Positions 54,196 through 63,471 of a DNA stretch of 64,000 nucleotides are shown one piece after another. The position numbers and the translations under genes are program-made. Where the stretch lies: the NCBI RefSeq assembly GCF_022095675.1, contig NZ_JAHYSG010000021.1:1-64000 (forward strand), read 5' to 3'. Under the pieces are notes generated by a model. The model was not told where the DNA came from. It saw only the letters and a list, made by a program, of their open reading frames with translations, and ran no database searches. Position 1 is the first letter of the stretch. Each line of letters begins with the position of its first letter. This stretch comes from Dactylosporangium sp. AC04546. Lineage in GTDB: Bacteria; Actinomycetota; Actinomycetes; Mycobacteriales; Micromonosporaceae.

Positions 54196-54801
54196 GTGCG
54201 GGACGTGTACTGGATCGGCGGCGGCAGCGGCGGCGGGAAGTCGACGGTCGCCCGCGCGCTCGCCCCCCGGTCCGGGCTGCGCGTGTACGCCACCGACGAC
54301 GTGATGCCCGACCACGCCCGGCGCTGCCCGCCGGCCGACTGCCCGTGTCTGGCCAGGTTCGCGGCCATGAGCATGGACGAGCGCTGGCTCCTGCGCACGC
54401 CCCGGACGATGTTCGAGACCTTTCACTGGTACCGGGGCGAGGGCTTCCACCTGGTCGAGGCCGACCTGCGCGGGGTGGGACAACCGGTGGTCGCGGAGGG
54501 TTTCCGGCTGCTGCCGTCGCTCGTCCGCCCGCTGCTCACCGAGCCGCATCGGGCCGTGTGGCTCCTGCCGACCCCCGAGTTCCGCCGGGCCGCGTTCGAG
54601 CACCGCGGCTCGCTGTGGCAGATCGCCGGTCGCACCAGCGACCCTGAGCGCGCGCTCGCCAACCTGCTGGAGCGCGACCGGATGTTCACCGACCGCCTGC
54701 GGGCCGAGACCGCCGAGCTGGGCCTGCGCGTGATCGAGGTCGACGGCTCGCTGACACCGGACGAGCTGACGGACGCGGTCGCCGGGGCGTTGCGCCTCTG
54801 A
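54196..54801 (+). CDS. P-loop kinase-like NTPase
   Basis: A 201-residue protein with Walker A GGGSGGGKST at the N-terminus and the nucleotide-kinase-like order YATDDVMPDHARR, then a VVAEGFRLLPSLV segment. A CPPADCPC cluster follows the P-loop region. Substrate unknown; it resembles small-molecule kinases. The GTG start has no ribosome-binding site, and CAAGAT ends 6 bases before it. Confidence 0.78.
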   Translation: MRDVYWIGGGSGGGKSTVARALAPRSGLRVYATDDVMPDHARRCPPADCPCLARFAAMSMDERWLLRTPRTMFETFHWYRGEGFHLVEADLRGVGQPVVAEGFRLLPSLVRPLLTEPHRAVWLLPTPEFRRAAFEHRGSLWQIAGRTSDPERALANLLERDRMFTDRLRAETAELGLRVIEVDGSLTPDELTDAVAGALRL

Positions 54802-54884
54802 CGCGGGTCTGGGCTAGGGTCGCTCGCCTCCACCAGCCGATAGTGTCATCGACACAGCGGAATTGATCGATGTGGAGGCAGTAC

Positions 54885-56285
54885 ATGCTGCGCATGAGAC
54901 ACGCGCTGTTGTCGATCGCCGTCGGGCTGGCCGGAGCGGTCGCCGGGGTCACGAGCCCCGCCGCGGCGGCCGAGCCCGACATCCTCGAGCAGTTGCGGGC
55001 CGTGCCCGGCCTGACGGTGCTGGAGGAGCAGCCGGTGGTCGCGCCCTACCGGTTCTTCGTCCTCAGCCTCACCCAGCCGAACGACCACCGCCACCCGCGG
55101 GCCGGCACCTTCCAGCAGCGCTTCACGCTGCTGCACCGAGGCACCGACCGGCCGACCGTGCTGCACACCACGGGCTACAACGTGCCGGAGTTCGCGTTCC
55201 GCTCCGAGCCGACCCGGCTGGTCGACGGCAACCAGATCTCGGTCGAGCAGCGCTTCTTCACCCCGTCGCGGCCGGCGCCGCCGGACTGGGACGACGAGCT
55301 CACGATCTGGCAGGCCGCGACCGACCACCACCGGATCGTCGCGGCGCTGAAGCCGATCTACTCGCAGCGGTGGCTCTCGACCGGCGCGTCGAAGGGCGGC
55401 ATGACGTCGGTGTACCACCGGCGGTTCTACCCCGGCGACGTGGACGGCACGGTCGCCTACGTGGCGCCGCAGGACGTCGTCAACAGCGAGGATTCGGCCT
55501 ACGACCGGTTCTTCACCCGGGTCGGCACCGCCGAGTGCCGGGCCGCGCTCGACGCGGTGCAGGTCGAGGCGCTGCGCCGGCGTTCCGAGCTCGTCGCCCG
55601 CTACCAGGCGTGGGCAGCCTTTTTGGGGCGCACGTTCACGATCACGGGCAGCGCCGACCGGGCCTTCGAGTTCATGGTCAACGGGACGACGTGGGCGTTC
55701 TGGCAGTACAGCCTGGTGAGCGACTGCGTCGACGTGCCGCCCGCGACCGCGTCCAGCGACGCCATCTGGGAGTGGCTGGACCTGATCTACGGGCTCGACT
55801 CGAACACCGACCAGGGCATCGAGCCGTTCATCCCGTACTACTTCCAGGCGTCCTACCAGCTGGGCTACCCGGAGATCAGCCTGCCGCACCTGGCGCGGCT
55901 GCAGCGCTACCGGGGCCAGGACCGCGCCCAGTCCTACATCCCGCGCTCGATCGTGCCGCGCTTCCAGCCGTTCGCGATGGACGACGTCGACTGGTGGGTC
56001 CGCCTGTCCGGCCGGCAGCTGCTGTTCGTGTACGGCCAGAACGACCCGTGGGGCGCGGAGCCGTTCCGCCTGGGCCCCGGCACCCGCGACTCGCTGTCGT
56101 ACGTCGCCGCGGGCGCCAACCACGGCGCCAACATCGCCCTGCTGAGCCCGGCGGAGTCGGCGACGGCCACGGCCGCCGTGCGCCGCTGGGCGGGCGTCCC
56201 GGCGGTGAGCTCGTTCGCCGGCCCGTCGTACGTCCCGTCCCTCGACGACCACGACCTCGCCCTGGACCGCCGCTTCACCCGGTAG
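54885..56285 (+). CDS. Secreted S37-family prolyl tri/tetrapeptidyl aminopeptidase
   Basis: A 466-residue protein with a Sec signal peptide (HALLSIAVGLAGAVAGV, cleavage near SPAAAAEP). The S37 nucleophile is the Ser in STGASKGGMTSVYHRRF; the acid and His are probably in FVYGQNDPWG and AAGANHGANI. It matches the Streptomyces tripeptidyl aminopeptidase group that removes peptides from secreted proteins. ATG 54885 has GGAGG 6 bases upstream; an ATG at 54870 lies before that site. Confidence 0.92.
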   Translation: MLRMRHALLSIAVGLAGAVAGVTSPAAAAEPDILEQLRAVPGLTVLEEQPVVAPYRFFVLSLTQPNDHRHPRAGTFQQRFTLLHRGTDRPTVLHTTGYNVPEFAFRSEPTRLVDGNQISVEQRFFTPSRPAPPDWDDELTIWQAATDHHRIVAALKPIYSQRWLSTGASKGGMTSVYHRRFYPGDVDGTVAYVAPQDVVNSEDSAYDRFFTRVGTAECRAALDAVQVEALRRRSELVARYQAWAAFLGRTFTITGSADRAFEFMVNGTTWAFWQYSLVSDCVDVPPATASSDAIWEWLDLIYGLDSNTDQGIEPFIPYYFQASYQLGYPEISLPHLARLQRYRGQDRAQSYIPRSIVPRFQPFAMDDVDWWVRLSGRQLLFVYGQNDPWGAEPFRLGPGTRDSLSYVAAGANHGANIALLSPAESATATAAVRRWAGVPAVSSFAGPSYVPSLDDHDLALDRRFTR

Positions 56286-56290
56286 CCGGT

Positions 56291-56318
56291 AGGGGTTCCC
56301 GGCGCGCCGGGAACCCCT
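56291..56318. terminator. Perfect palindrome terminator after the S37 peptidase gene
   Basis: AGGGGTTCCCGGCG followed directly by CGCCGGGAACCCCT is a perfect 28-base palindrome, 5 bases after the stop and 20 bases from the converging gene end. Confidence 0.85.
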
Positions 56319-56337
56319 GCACCGGGCTGGGGAGTCC

Positions 56338-56574
56338 TCAGGCGGCCAGGGCGTAGACGCCCTCAACTGTGGCCAGGGCCCAGCGCATCCGGGAGACCGC
56401 CGCCTCCGGGTGGTCGCCGAACTCACCAGCGACGTTCACCGCGCAGCCGGCCGTGCCCAGCAGGGCCAGGGTTTCGGCGACCGCGCGCCGGATCATGTCG
56501 TCGGCCGGGCGGGCCGAGTGTTGCAGGCTCGAAGCGAAGAGCGCCTCGGCCCGGATCACCATCGTGTCGGACAT
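56338..56574 (-). CDS. Hypothetical protein, 78 aa
   Basis: A small helical protein (RPADDMIRRAVAETLALLG, then AAVSRMRWALATVEGVYAL). The ATG at 56574 has GGAGG 6 bases upstream, which supports expression; the longer frame to 56637 does not. No family recognised. It lies between a terminator and the LAL regulator gene that runs in the same direction 84 bases upstream, so it may be the last gene of that transcript. Confidence 0.6.
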   Translation of the reverse strand: MSDTMVIRAEALFASSLQHSARPADDMIRRAVAETLALLGTAGCAVNVAGEFGDHPEAAVSRMRWALATVEGVYALAA

Positions 56575-56658
56575 CTCGCACCTCCCCGGGATTGCTGCAC
56601 CCTGCACCCACCGTACGAAGCGGCGACCCCGGCGCACATCCGGGCCGTGACCCCGGCG

Positions 56659-59355
56659 CTACCCTGACAGCGCGGCCCGCAGCTCCTTGCGGGATCCGAC
56701 CCCCAGCTTCGTGAACACCTTGCGCAGGTGCCACTCGACCGTGCGGGCGCTCAGGAACAGCTCGGCGCCGATCTCCGGGTTGGTGTGGCCGTCGGCGGCG
56801 AGCCGGGCGATCTGTGTCTCCTGCGGTGTCAGCACCGGCTGGCCCGGTTCGGCCGGGCGCACGACCTTCTCGCCGGTCGCGGCCAGCTCGCGGCGGGCGC
56901 GCTCGGCGAAGCCCAGGGCGCCGGCCGCCGCGAACACCGTGTGGGCGGCGCGGAGCTGGTCCCGGGCGTCGGTCCGGCGGAGGTCGCGGCGCAGCCACTC
57001 GCCGTACACCAGCCGCGCCCGCGCCGCCGTCAGGCTCCCGCTGGTGGCGTCCAGCCGCTCGATCGCCTCGCGATAGTCGGTCTCGGCGTCGGTGGTGAGG
57101 GCGCGGGCCAGCGCGGCGGCGCCGAATGCCCAGTCGGTGCCGGCCGCCCGGGCGCGTTCGCCGATGCGCGCGGCCGCCTCCTTCGCCGATCGGGTCTCGC
57201 CGCTACGGCAGGCCGCCTCCGCCAGTTCCCCCAGCGCACCGGCGGCCAGGCCGAGGTCGTCGCCCGCGGCGGCGCGGCGCGCGGCGTCGAGGGCCGCCGG
57301 GTAACGGCCGAGGCCGTTGTGCAGCAGCGCGGTCGCCTGGTCGGCGTGGCCGGTGAGGCGGCCCTCGGCGCGGGCGTGGCCCTCCTTGGCGACGCGTTCG
57401 GCCAGGTCCAGCGCGGGCAGGTCCTGGCCGCGCCAGGCGGCCAGCCACAGCGCCGTCACCGGGACCGGCCGCGCGCCGAGCGCGTCGTTGAACCCGTCGG
57501 CCTCGTCGAGCAGGGCCGCGGCGGCGGTGAGGTCGCCGGTGTGGAGCAGGGCGGCGGCGTGCCCGGCGAGGGCGCCGGGGAGGGCGGCGAGGTTGCCCGC
57601 CGCGCGGGCGGCGGCCACGGCCCGCGCGGTGAGGCGCAGCCAGGCCGCGTCGTCCCACAGCTCGACGGCGACCGGGGCGGTGAGCCACAGCCACCGGGCG
57701 TCGGCGTCGGTCAGGGCCGCGGTGAGGGGCGCGACGGCGGCGGCGTACCCGTCGAGGCACCACGCCGCGAGACCGTCCGCGAGGGGTCCGTCGCCCCGGA
57801 CCGCCTCGGCGGCTTGCACGGCCTCCGCGGCGGGTGCGAGCAGAACGCGCCCCTCACCGCTGGCGGTCGCCGCCTCGGTGGCCTCCGACCGGCCCGCGAA
57901 GATCACCGCGCCCAGGGCCTGCAGGCGGGTCTCGCGGCTCGCCGGCGGGTCGGACGGCGCGAGGCGGCGGGCGGCGGCCAGCAGCAGGGAAGCGGACTCG
58001 CGGTTGCGGCCCCGGGCGAATGCCAGCTGCGCCCGCAGGTGGTCGACCGCGGCCCGCTGCGGCTCGTCGAGCGGGCCCAGCTCGGCCGCGGCGAGCAGGT
58101 CGGGGACCTGGGTGTGCCGGCCGGCCGCGAACCGGGCCCGGGCCGCGCCCAGCGTGCGGGCGGCCCGGCGGGCCGGGTCGGCGGTGAGCTCGGCCGCCCG
58201 TTCCAGGAAGGCCGCGGCGGCGACCCGGCCACCCCGGTCGAGGGCCCGGCCGGCGGAGTGCTCCAGCTCGGCGGCGACCTCCTCGTCGGGGCCGGTGGCG
58301 GCGTGCGCGCGATGCCACGCCCGGCGGTCCGGGTCGGACGGGGAGGTCGCGGCGGCGAGGGCCGCGTGGACGGCGCGCAGCTCGGCCGGGTCGGCGCCGC
58401 GCCAGGCGGCGGAGCGCGCGAGCGGGTGGCGGAACCGCACCCGCGGGCCGAACTCGACCAGCCCGGCCGCCTCGGCGGGGGCCTGCGCGCCGGGCGGCAC
58501 CCCGAGCCGGTCCAGGGCCCGCCAGAGCAGGGTCACGTCGCCGACCGGCTCGACGGCCGCGGCGAGCAGCAGCCGCCGGGTGTCGGCCGGCAGCGGCTCG
58601 ATCCGGCGCTGGAACCCCTGCTCGATCCGCCCGGCGAGCGGCGCCGCGGCGGCCGCGCCGAAGCCGAACGCGAGCTCGGCCGGGCCGAGGCCGCGCGGGA
58701 GCTCCAGCAGGGCCAGGGGGTTGCCGCGGGTCTCGGCGACGATCCGGTCGCGGACGTGCGGGTCGAGCGGCGCGGTGAGCGCGGTGTCGAGCAGGGCCCG
58801 CGCGTCGGCGTCGGCGAGCCCCTCGACCGGCAGCGAGGGCAGGTCGCGCAGGGTGGCGGCGGGGCGCGCGGCGAACACGAGCGCGACGGACTCGGCCCCG
58901 AGGCGGCGCGCGACGAACGTCAGGATGAGCTCCGACATGGGGTCGAGCCACTGTGCGTCGTCGACGGCGCAGACGAGCGGGCGCTCGGCGGCCGCCTCGG
59001 CGAGCAGCCCGAGGACGGCGAGCCCGATGCGGAAGCCGTCGGGCGCGTCGCCGGCGCGCAGGCCGAACGCCTGCTCGAGCGCGTCGCGCTGCGGCTCGGG
59101 CAGCCGCGAGCGATGCTCCAGCAGGGGCGCGCAGAGCTGGTGCAGACCGGAGTAGGCGAGCTCGGTCTCCGGCTCGACCCCGGTCGTGCGCACGACGGTG
59201 CATCCGGTGGCCAGCTCGACGAGCCGGCCGAGGAGGGCCGACTTGCCGATCCCGGCCTCGCCGCGCAGGACCAGGACGCGGCTCTGCCCGGCCCGCACGT
59301 CCTTGAGCAGCCGTTCGAGCTGGTCACACTCGGCCTGCCGCCCGCGTAGCGTCAC
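56659..59355 (-). CDS. LuxR-family regulator of the large ATP-binding (LAL) type
   Basis: An 898-residue MalT-like regulator. Walker A is GEAGIGKS (32-39), Walker B region is VCAVDDAQWLDP, the middle is a TPR-like helical array, and the C-terminus is a LuxR HTH (LTPQETQIARLAADGHTNPE, then LFLSARTVEWHLRKVFTKLG). LAL regulators often activate secondary-metabolite or sugar-use genes; none is directly adjacent. The GTG at 59355 is read from a leaderless promoter. Confidence 0.93.
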   Translation of the reverse strand: MTLRGRQAECDQLERLLKDVRAGQSRVLVLRGEAGIGKSALLGRLVELATGCTVVRTTGVEPETELAYSGLHQLCAPLLEHRSRLPEPQRDALEQAFGLRAGDAPDGFRIGLAVLGLLAEAAAERPLVCAVDDAQWLDPMSELILTFVARRLGAESVALVFAARPAATLRDLPSLPVEGLADADARALLDTALTAPLDPHVRDRIVAETRGNPLALLELPRGLGPAELAFGFGAAAAAPLAGRIEQGFQRRIEPLPADTRRLLLAAAVEPVGDVTLLWRALDRLGVPPGAQAPAEAAGLVEFGPRVRFRHPLARSAAWRGADPAELRAVHAALAAATSPSDPDRRAWHRAHAATGPDEEVAAELEHSAGRALDRGGRVAAAAFLERAAELTADPARRAARTLGAARARFAAGRHTQVPDLLAAAELGPLDEPQRAAVDHLRAQLAFARGRNRESASLLLAAARRLAPSDPPASRETRLQALGAVIFAGRSEATEAATASGEGRVLLAPAAEAVQAAEAVRGDGPLADGLAAWCLDGYAAAVAPLTAALTDADARWLWLTAPVAVELWDDAAWLRLTARAVAAARAAGNLAALPGALAGHAAALLHTGDLTAAAALLDEADGFNDALGARPVPVTALWLAAWRGQDLPALDLAERVAKEGHARAEGRLTGHADQATALLHNGLGRYPAALDAARRAAAGDDLGLAAGALGELAEAACRSGETRSAKEAAARIGERARAAGTDWAFGAAALARALTTDAETDYREAIERLDATSGSLTAARARLVYGEWLRRDLRRTDARDQLRAAHTVFAAAGALGFAERARRELAATGEKVVRPAEPGQPVLTPQETQIARLAADGHTNPEIGAELFLSARTVEWHLRKVFTKLGVGSRKELRAALSG

Positions 59356-59362
59356 GCCGCCG

Positions 59363-59368
59363 AACGTA
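59363..59368 (-). promoter_or_regulatory. Predicted -10 box of a leaderless LAL-regulator promoter
   Basis: On the minus strand TACGTT ends 7 bases before the GTG at 59355. Confidence 0.5.
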
Positions 59369-59386
59369 CACCCTGTGATCAGCTCC

Positions 59387-59434
59387 GGCCGACGGGCCGG
59401 GTCAGACGACGGCCGACGGGCCGGGTCAGACGAC
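59387..59434. repeat. Tandem 24-base duplication at the end of the DUF1861 gene
   Basis: Two identical 24-base units lie side by side (59387-59410 and 59411-59434). The unit contains the stop codon of the minus-strand DUF1861 gene, so the gene end was duplicated; the outer copy is now non-coding. Confidence 0.85.
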
Positions 59435-60382
59435 GGCGAGGGGCGGGCGGATCGCCGACGGCTCCAGCGTCGCCTCGGCCACCACGGCGTCGCCGAGGCC
59501 GCACACGACGTGGAGGCGGCCGTCGGGCAGCCGGGTCAGCGAGCCGGGGAACACGACGTCCTCCAGCCAGTCGAACTTGGCCGGCGCCGGCGGGAAGCTG
59601 GACCGGGTGGCCACGACCACCGGGTCGGTCGCGGTCAGCCGCTGCGGGTCGATCGTCCACCAGGCCGCGCAGTACCGCTGCGTCGACCCCTCCTGCCCGA
59701 TCGCGACGTGCCCGAGCGCGCCGACCGTGCCGTCGCCGAGGTCGTGCAGCTCGTTGATGCCGAGCTTGGTCTCCGGGTGGACCTGGTCGGCGAAGATGTG
59801 CGCGGCGGCGATGAGCTCGGGCGTGACGCTCTCGTACGAGTCGGTGACGGCGACGCTGATCCGGCCGATGCCGGCCCGGCCACCCTGCGGCCGCCCGCAC
59901 ACGACGACGTCGGCGTCGCGCTGCAGCAGCCGGATGTCCTTCATCCCGGCCACCTCCAGCAACGGCGCGGCCGGGTCGAGCGAGGCGACGCCGTCCGCGG
60001 CGTAGAAGCGGGTGACCGCCTGCGGCGGCTGCGCCCCGAAGTCGAGGGTGACCACGCCGAAGACCAGCCGGCGGCGGCCGGCCCGGTCGCGCATCCAGGC
60101 CGCGAAGGGGTCCTCGGACGCGGCGAAGACCGGGGTGTCCGGGGCGGGCCGCCAGCCGTCGCCGGTCTGCTCGAAGAACCGGACCTCCGGGTCCCACGAC
60201 GCGGCGTCGCGCCAGTAGCTGCCGGGGGACTCGACGCGCACCGCGAGGAGGGTCCGGTCCTCTTCGGCGATGCGGCAGGGGTTGTACTGCAGCTTCCCGT
60301 CGAGGCCGGGCAGCCGCACGAGCCGGGTCTCGGGCCGGTCGGGCCGCCGCTCGAAGGCGGCGACCAGCTCGTCGTAACGCAT
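59426..60382 (-). CDS. DUF1861 (MTP-1-like beta-propeller) protein
   Basis: A 318-residue protein resembling DUF1861: YNPCRIAEEDRTLLAVRVES, EVRFFEQTGDGWRPA, FGVVTLDFGAQ, then LGINELHDLGDGTVGALGH and AAWWTIDPQRLT. The blade-like repeats suggest a five-bladed beta-propeller as in glycoside-phosphorylase-like folds; in other bacteria DUF1861 genes lie near mannoside-use genes. Here it follows a ThDP enzyme gene by 59 bases. The ATG at 60382 has a weak ribosome-binding site. Confidence 0.72.
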   Translation of the reverse strand: MRYDELVAAFERRPDRPETRLVRLPGLDGKLQYNPCRIAEEDRTLLAVRVESPGSYWRDAASWDPEVRFFEQTGDGWRPAPDTPVFAASEDPFAAWMRDRAGRRRLVFGVVTLDFGAQPPQAVTRFYAADGVASLDPAAPLLEVAGMKDIRLLQRDADVVVCGRPQGGRAGIGRISVAVTDSYESVTPELIAAAHIFADQVHPETKLGINELHDLGDGTVGALGHVAIGQEGSTQRYCAAWWTIDPQRLTATDPVVVATRSSFPPAPAKFDWLEDVVFPGSLTRLPDGRLHVVCGLGDAVVAEATLEPSAIRPPLAVV

Positions 60383-60441
60383 GCTCCCAGCGTGCCGGAC
60401 GCGACGGGTCCGGCGGGCGGCTATCGCCCGGCAGGTCACCC

Positions 60442-62043
60442 TCAGTGCCCGCGGAACGCCTCCTCTAGCCACCACGCGCCGCGCTCCGAGGTGACCTTGG
60501 CGTCGACCACGAGCGGGCGGTCGCGGTCGCCGGCCAGCCACTCGGCGACCGGGGCGAGGTCGTCGCCGGTCCGCACGGTCACGCCGGCGCAGCCGTAGCC
60601 GCGGCCGATCGCGGCCAGGTCGCGCTCGGGCAGCCGCACCAGGTCGAGCGGGTGGCCGTCGGGGCCGAAGTGGTGCACCTCGGCGCCGTACGCGGCGTCG
60701 TCGTAGACCACGACCAGCAGCGGCGCGCCCAGGGTCGCGGCGGTGGCCAGCTCGGCGGCCGACATGAGGAAGCCGCCGTCGCCCAGGGCGGCCACGGTGA
60801 GCCGGTCGGGCCGGGCCACGGCGGCGCCGAGCGCGCCGGCCAGCCCGAGGCCGACCGACTGGAACGCCTGGGTGAACAGGAACCCGGCCCGGTCCGGCAC
60901 GGACAGGAACATCGACGGGTAGCCCATGAAGTTGCCGGAGTCGACGACCACGGTGCGCTGCGCGGGCAGCAGGTCGTCGAGCGCGATGCTGAGCGTGCGC
61001 GGGTCGATCCGGCCGGCGCCGCTCTCGTCGGTGTAGGCCACCGACCGCCAGGCGCCCTCGGCGGCGATCCGCTCCAGCAGCGCGGGGCTGCGCCAGCCCG
61101 GTGCCTCGTCGACGAGCTCCAGGCAGGAGCGGGCCACGGTCGCGACGTCGCCGGCGACGCCCACGTCGACCGGGCGGTTCACGCCGAGCGCGGCCGGGTC
61201 GGTGTCGACCTGGGCGACGACCGCGGCGGGGTCGATGAGGCGGCCGTGCCGGGTCGTCCACATGTTCAGCGTGCTGCCGAACGCGACCACCAGGTCGGAG
61301 CCGCCGATGAGCTCGGCGGCGAGCGGGGTGGCGAACCCGCCGGAGACGTCGAGGCTCCACGGCTCCCCGGCGAACAGGCCCTTCGCCGCGGCCGAGGTCG
61401 CGAGCAGTGCGCCGGACCGGTCGGCGAGGGCGACGAGCGCCTCCCGGGCGCCGTGGCTGCGGGTAGCGCCGCGGCCGGCGATGAACACCGGCCGCCGGGC
61501 CGCCCGCAGCGCCTTGGCCAGCGGCGCCGCGTCGACCGCGGGCGCCGGTTTCGGGGGCGCGGGCGGTATCGAGGCCCCGCCGGGCGCCTCCGCGGCCTGG
61601 ACGTCGAGCGGCAGCCCGAGCACGACCGTGCGCTCCTCGCGCAGGGCGGCGACGACGTCCGCGGCCGACCCGACCCGGAGGAAACCGGCGCCGACCGCGG
61701 CTGCCAGCCCCGGCAGGTCGAGGTGGAAGTTCGAGCGCGGGTTGGTCGCCTCGGGCGCGAGCACGACCAGCGGCGTGCGGCTCTTGGCAGCCTCGGCGAT
61801 GCCGGTGAACGCGTTGGTGACGCCCGGGCCCTGGTGCACGGTGAGCACCGCGGGCCGGCCGGTGGTGCGGGCCCAGCCGTCGGCCATGCTGGCGGCGCCG
61901 CCCTCGTGCACGGCCGGCGTGAAGCGCCCGCCGGCCGCGACGAACGCGTTGGTGAAGTGGAAGTTGCCGGAGCCGATCAGCCCGAAGGCGTGGTCGGCCC
62001 CGCAGGCCACCAGGACGCGGGCGACCGCCTCGGCGACGTTCAC
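60442..62043 (-). CDS. Thiamine-diphosphate-dependent enzyme (acetolactate synthase-like)
   Basis: A 533-residue three-domain ThDP enzyme. The activating Glu47 is in VHEGGAASMADG, the central domain has RPVFIAGRGATRSHGA, and the ThDP/Mg site has ALGDGGFLMSAAELATAA with YDDAAYG in place of the usual NN motif. It could be a decarboxylase or carboligase such as sulfopyruvate or benzoylformate decarboxylase-like enzymes; substrate unknown. The GTG start is 7 bases after the cyclase stop. Confidence 0.85.
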   Translation of the reverse strand: MNVAEAVARVLVACGADHAFGLIGSGNFHFTNAFVAAGGRFTPAVHEGGAASMADGWARTTGRPAVLTVHQGPGVTNAFTGIAEAAKSRTPLVVLAPEATNPRSNFHLDLPGLAAAVGAGFLRVGSAADVVAALREERTVVLGLPLDVQAAEAPGGASIPPAPPKPAPAVDAAPLAKALRAARRPVFIAGRGATRSHGAREALVALADRSGALLATSAAAKGLFAGEPWSLDVSGGFATPLAAELIGGSDLVVAFGSTLNMWTTRHGRLIDPAAVVAQVDTDPAALGVNRPVDVGVAGDVATVARSCLELVDEAPGWRSPALLERIAAEGAWRSVAYTDESGAGRIDPRTLSIALDDLLPAQRTVVVDSGNFMGYPSMFLSVPDRAGFLFTQAFQSVGLGLAGALGAAVARPDRLTVAALGDGGFLMSAAELATAATLGAPLLVVVYDDAAYGAEVHHFGPDGHPLDLVRLPERDLAAIGRGYGCAGVTVRTGDDLAPVAEWLAGDRDRPLVVDAKVTSERGAWWLEEAFRGH

Positions 62044-62050
62044 CGCCCGG

Positions 62051-62812
62051 TCACTTCTCGATGAGGGCCAGCACCCGGCAGGGGCTGCCGGAGCCGCTGA
62101 CGATCGGCAGCGGGCCGGCGATGATGACGGCGCCGGTCGCCGGCAGCTGCGCCACGTTCTGCAGCTGCGTCAGGCCGTACTTGTCGTTGCCGAGCAGGTG
62201 CGCGTGGCACGGGAACGGCGGGTCGAACGAGTGCGCCGCACCGGCGTCGGTGCCGACCGTCTCGACGCCGACGCCCTGCACCGGCGCCTCCTCGGCGATC
62301 CACTTCGCGCACTCGATCGAGATGCCGGGGGTGCGCCCGCCGTTGGCGAACGCGGCCTCGTCGGCGCTGCGGGCGTCCCAGCCGGTGCGGTACAGCAGCC
62401 AGCCGCCCGCGGGGAGCGGGCCGTTCGCCGCCTCCCAGGCCTTGATGTGGTCGACCTCGAGCAGGAAGTCGGGGTCGGCGGCCGCCTCGGCCGTGCAGTC
62501 GATGACCGCGGCCGGCGCGATGAGCCGCTTGACCGGCACCTGCGAGACGTCGGCGCCGTCCTTGCCGGTGGCCCAGTGGATCGGGGCGTCGAAGTGGGTG
62601 CCGGTGTGCTCGCCGGTGGTGATGTTGTTCCAGTACCAGGCGGGGCCGCGGTCGTCGTAGCGGCTGATCTCGTCGAGCGAGAAGCGCCAGGTCTGCCCGA
62701 ACTGCTCCGGCAGGGTGAGGATCGGCGTGGACGGCGACAGGGGCGCGGTGAGGTCCACGACCTCGACCGCCCCGGAGGACAGCGCCTTCACGAGGTCGGA
62801 CAGCACAGTCAT
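62051..62812 (-). CDS. Cyclase-family metal hydrolase (KynB-like)
   Basis: A 253-residue protein with the cyclase/kynurenine formamidase metal motif HTGTHFDAPIHW and the start VEVVDLTAPLSPSTPILTLP. Relatives include arylformamidase and isatin hydrolase, which open amide or lactam bonds. The ATG overlaps the TetR stop in an ATGA; a TACGGT 6 bases upstream of the ATG could also give a leaderless transcript. It leads into the ThDP enzyme gene, so the two probably act in one pathway. Confidence 0.88.
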   Translation of the reverse strand: MTVLSDLVKALSSGAVEVVDLTAPLSPSTPILTLPEQFGQTWRFSLDEISRYDDRGPAWYWNNITTGEHTGTHFDAPIHWATGKDGADVSQVPVKRLIAPAAVIDCTAEAAADPDFLLEVDHIKAWEAANGPLPAGGWLLYRTGWDARSADEAAFANGGRTPGISIECAKWIAEEAPVQGVGVETVGTDAGAAHSFDPPFPCHAHLLGNDKYGLTQLQNVAQLPATGAVIIAGPLPIVSGSGSPCRVLALIEK

Positions 62813-63372
62813 GCGGCGACCGTAGATCCACCGCCATCCGGGGTCAATGCACCGTCCGGGGTGAAAACGCCATCGAGGAGCAGCGCGATCGAGCGCTCGG
62901 CGTGCTGCTCGGTGACGTCGGCCAGCATGGTGAACAGCAGCATCAGGTCGCCCGGGACGAGGTCGGCGCGGACCCGGCCGCCGGCCTGGGCGCGGCGCAG
63001 CGGGCCGGCCAGCGCCGCGACCACCCGCCGCAGGTACCGCTCCCGCGTCGCCTGGTCGAACCGGCGCACCAGCGCGACCAGCGGCCGCATCGCGACCTGC
63101 GTGCGCAGCACCTCGCCCAGCAGGTGCCGGAAGTCGTCGGTGACCGCCTGCTCCAGCCGGTCGAGCTGGTGGTCGACGACGGCGTCGGCGAGCGCCGAGC
63201 GGTCCGGGAAGTGCCGGTAGAGGGTGGCCTGGCCGACGCCGGCGCGCCGGGCGATCGCCGGCATGGGAATGGCGTCCGGCCGGGTCATCATCAGCTCGCT
63301 CGCGGCCTCGACGATGGCCGCGCGGTTGCGCTGCGCGTCGCGACGCTGCGGCGTCCGGGCTCCGTACAGCAC
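62809..63372 (-). CDS. TetR-family regulator of the cyclase-ThDP operon
   Basis: A 187-residue repressor: RNRAAIVEAASELMM, then the HTH PAIARRAGVGQATLYRHFPDRSALAD. The C-terminal domain is helical with the TetR_C AcrR-like pattern. First gene of an apparent operon with the cyclase, ThDP enzyme and DUF1861 genes, so it probably regulates them. GTG start from a leaderless promoter. Confidence 0.92.
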   Translation of the reverse strand: MLYGARTPQRRDAQRNRAAIVEAASELMMTRPDAIPMPAIARRAGVGQATLYRHFPDRSALADAVVDHQLDRLEQAVTDDFRHLLGEVLRTQVAMRPLVALVRRFDQATRERYLRRVVAALAGPLRRAQAGGRVRADLVPGDLMLLFTMLADVTEQHAERSIALLLDGVFTPDGALTPDGGGSTVAA

Positions 63373-63380
63373 GACCCAGC

Positions 63381-63386
63381 ATGTTA
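63381..63386 (-). promoter_or_regulatory. Predicted -10 box of a leaderless TetR-gene promoter
   Basis: On the minus strand TAACAT ends 8 bases before the GTG at 63372. Confidence 0.45.
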
Positions 63387-63471
63387 CCCGCCGGTAATGA
63401 GAATGTCACGAACTTCAAATTCTCGGTACCCGCTCCTACGCTGCCGCCACCCCGCCACGAGGAGGTACCGC

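Noticed and set aside
56659..59355. LAL regulator as the edge of an antibiotic biosynthetic cluster
   Set aside because: No PKS, NRPS, terpene or RiPP genes are found on either side within the window.
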